Source: Pseudomonadota bacterium (GTDB lineage Bacteria > Pseudomonadota > Gammaproteobacteria > Steroidobacterales > Steroidobacteraceae). Taken from it: 7,517 bases of DNA. The translations under genes were made by a program, and so were the position numbers. The notes below the pieces were generated by a model that was given only the letters and a program-made list of their open reading frames with translations, was not told the origin of the DNA and ran no database searches. Shown piece by piece: positions 6,374-7,517 of the stretch. Within the stretch, counting starts at the first letter, position 1, and the number at the start of each line of letters is the position of its first letter. The stretch covers positions 1 to 7,517 of the forward strand of contig JAKBCE010000114.1 in NCBI GenBank assembly GCA_021808195.1, written 5' to 3'.

Positions 6374-7321
6374 ATGAGCCACTCCATCCTGATCCTCGCT
6401 GAGCACAGCCAGAATCAACTGAGTGTCGGCACCGCCAAGTGCGTCGCCTGCGCCGCCGGCATCCCGGACGCTGACATCACGATTGCCGTGTGTGCCGCCG
6501 ATGCTAGCGCAGTTGCCGCGCAGGCGGCCCAGCTGCAGGGCGTCGGCAAAGTACTCGTGATCGAACAGGCCGTCCATGCGCACCCGCTGGCGGCACTGAT
6601 TGCCCCACAGATCGCCGCACTCGCCGGCCCGTACAGCCATGTAATCGGCCCCTCGAGCACGTTCGGCAAGGACGTCATGCCGCGCATCGCAGCCCTGCTC
6701 GACAGCCCGCAGATCAGCGACATCATGGCGGTTGAGAGCGCCACGCGCTTCCGCCGGCCGATTTACGCGAGCAACGCTCTGGTCACCGTCGAGGTCGCCG
6801 CCGGCACCAAGGTGATCGGCACCGTGCGTACCGCCTCGTTCCAACCGGCACCGCTCGGCGGCAGCGCAACGATCGAGACGGTCACTTCGAGCGTCGAGCT
6901 GCCGACCCACACTCGCTTCGTGTCCGTCTCGAGCAGCAAGAGCGATCGGCCGGACCTGCAGACTGCGGCCAAGGTGGTCTCGGGTGGGCGCGGACTCGGC
7001 AGTGCCGATGCGTTCAAAATCCTCTACAGCCTCGCCGACAAGATCGGCGCGGCCGTCGGCGCCTCGCGGGCGGCGGTCGATGCCGGCTACGCGCCGAATG
7101 AGCTGCAAGTCGGGCAGACCGGTAAGATCATCGCACCACAGCTGTACATGGCGGTGGGTATCTCCGGGGCCATCCAGCACCTCACCGGCATCAAGGATGC
7201 GCGCACCATCGTCGCGATCAACAAAGATCCGGAAGCGCCAATCTTCGAAGTGGCCGACATCGGTCTCGTCGCCGATCTGTTCCAGGCCGTGCCGGAGCTG
7301 GAAAAGCTGATCAGCGGCTGA
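6374..7321 (+). CDS. etfA: Electron transfer flavoprotein subunit alpha
   Basis: A 315-residue EtfA, normal length for the family. The N-terminal domain (1 to about 185) is a Rossmann-like fold (SILILAEH at 4-11; [19 protein letters not shown] around 89-107). The C-terminal FAD-binding domain has all expected motifs: [10 protein letters not shown] (201-210), [12 protein letters not shown] (228-239), QVGQTGKI (245-252), GISGAIQHL (262-270) and [16 protein letters not shown] (282-297). It begins 2 nt after the etfB stop, with AAAGGG at 6357-6362 as likely ribosome site, so the two subunits are co-translated. The open frame extends upstream through etfB, but that part is out of frame with etfB and is not used. 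A strong hairpin follows the stop codon. Confidence 0.97.
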   Translation: MSHSILILAEHSQNQLSVGTAKCVACAAGIPDADITIAVCAADASAVAAQAAQLQGVGKVLVIEQAVHAHPLAALIAPQIAALAGPYSHVIGPSSTFGKDVMPRIAALLDSPQISDIMAVESATRFRRPIYASNALVTVEVAAGTKVIGTVRTASFQPAPLGGSATIETVTSSVELPTHTRFVSVSSSKSDRPDLQTAAKVVSGGRGLGSADAFKILYSLADKIGAAVGASRAAVDAGYAPNELQVGQTGKIIAPQLYMAVGISGAIQHLTGIKDARTIVAINKDPEAPIFEVADIGLVADLFQAVPELEKLISG

Positions 7322-7331
7322 TGACGGTTTG

Positions 7332-7360
7332 CTGTGCGCGGGCACGGTGCCCGCGCACAG
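7332..7360. terminator. GC-rich hairpin between convergent genes, probable terminator
   Basis: The arms CTGTGCGCGGGCAC (7332-7345) and GTGCCCGCGCACAG (7347-7360) are perfect inverted complements of 14 bases around one central G; in practice the stem would be 12-13 bp with a loop of 3-5 nt. It starts 10 nt after the etfA stop and lies before the stop of the convergent gene at 7388. There is no run of T on the + side. On the minus strand there is no clear U-run either. It is thus not a textbook intrinsic terminator; it may end both transcripts or protect their 3' ends. Confidence 0.7.
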
Positions 7361-7387
7361 ACCCATCACCTGTGCGCTAAGCCCCCC

Positions 7388-7517
7388 TCAATCGAGCGCG
7401 GCGCGCAGCGCACTGAGATCGGCGTCGATCTCCTCGAACTGGCTCGGCCGCTCGTACAGCTCGGCCAGCTGCGCCGGCACCGGTACCGGGCGACCGATCA
7501 GCGGCTCGATGCTCTCG
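7388..7517 (-). CDS. thrC: C-terminal fragment, probably threonine synthase
   Basis: A minus-strand reading frame enters from the right edge and stops at TGA (7390-7388). It gives 42 residues, beginning ESIEPLIGRPVPVPAQLAEL and ending in DADLSALRAALD. The pattern of an acidic helix, a 'GRPVPVPAQLAEL' segment, a 'RPSQF' stretch and a final DL-x-ALR-AAL resembles the end of long-form bacterial threonine synthase (PLP enzyme making threonine from O-phosphohomoserine). None of the catalytic part is in the window, so the call rests on the tail alone. That it is coding is supported by the uninterrupted frame, the strong third-position G/C bias and the convergent position after a hairpin. It is unlikely to belong to the methyl operon. 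Confidence 0.55.
   Translation of the reverse strand, partial: ESIEPLIGRPVPVPAQLAELYERPSQFEEIDADLSALRAALD

Noticed and set aside
6302..7369. Long minus-strand open frame (355 residues) opposite etfA
   Set aside because: Its composition (many His, Arg and Asp, no motif) is typical of the antisense of a GC-rich gene; etfA is unambiguous in this stretch.

Overview
The window is about 7.5 kb of GC-rich DNA, densely coding on the + strand. It carries most of a one-carbon (methyl) catabolic operon, followed by an electron-transfer flavoprotein pair and then the tail of a convergent gene. The organism is most likely a GC-rich proteobacterium. The clues are canonical EtfB/EtfA sequences, codon use rich in G/C third positions, a threonine synthase-like tail on the opposite strand, and a known style of operon in which corrinoid methyl transfer is joined to MetV/MetF-type methylene-THF reductase. 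A gammaproteobacterium fits best, but this is an inference and no marker gene in the window settles it.

Layout. 3-182: C-terminus of a cobalamin-binding corrinoid protein, truncated by the window edge. 202-819: DUF1638 protein. 807-1139: small 'virulence factor'-family protein. 1167-1625: MetV-like cysteine-rich protein (MTHFR C-terminal domain family). 1622-2641: MetF. 2638-3558: methyl-THF:corrinoid methyltransferase (pterin-binding, MtgA/AcsE-like). 3548-5572: RACo/RamA-like [2Fe-2S] ATP-dependent reactivator of corrinoid proteins. After a 49-nt gap come etfB (5622-6371) and etfA (6374-7321). A strong GC hairpin (7332-7360) follows, and then the 3' end of a minus-strand gene resembling threonine synthase (7388-7517). 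Four neighbouring gene pairs overlap (13, 4, 4 and 11 nt), which argues for a translationally coupled operon from DUF1638 to RACo, with one 27-nt break before metV.

How the parts work together (inference from families). An MttB-type methyltransferase, presumably encoded upstream of the window, moves a methyl group from a methylated amine such as glycine betaine to the corrinoid protein. The pterin-binding methyltransferase passes it to tetrahydrofolate. MetF with MetV oxidises methyl-THF to methylene-THF. The RACo-like protein rescues the corrinoid when its cobalt is accidentally oxidised to Co(II). ETF could take electrons from a demethylated product dehydrogenase (dimethylglycine or sarcosine) or, more speculatively, from MetVF. 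DUF1638 and the 'virulence factor' protein are companions without an assigned role and are the least understood part of the system.

No tRNA, rRNA, CRISPR array, insertion sequence or long repeat was seen. No stretch over 300 nt lacks a gene.
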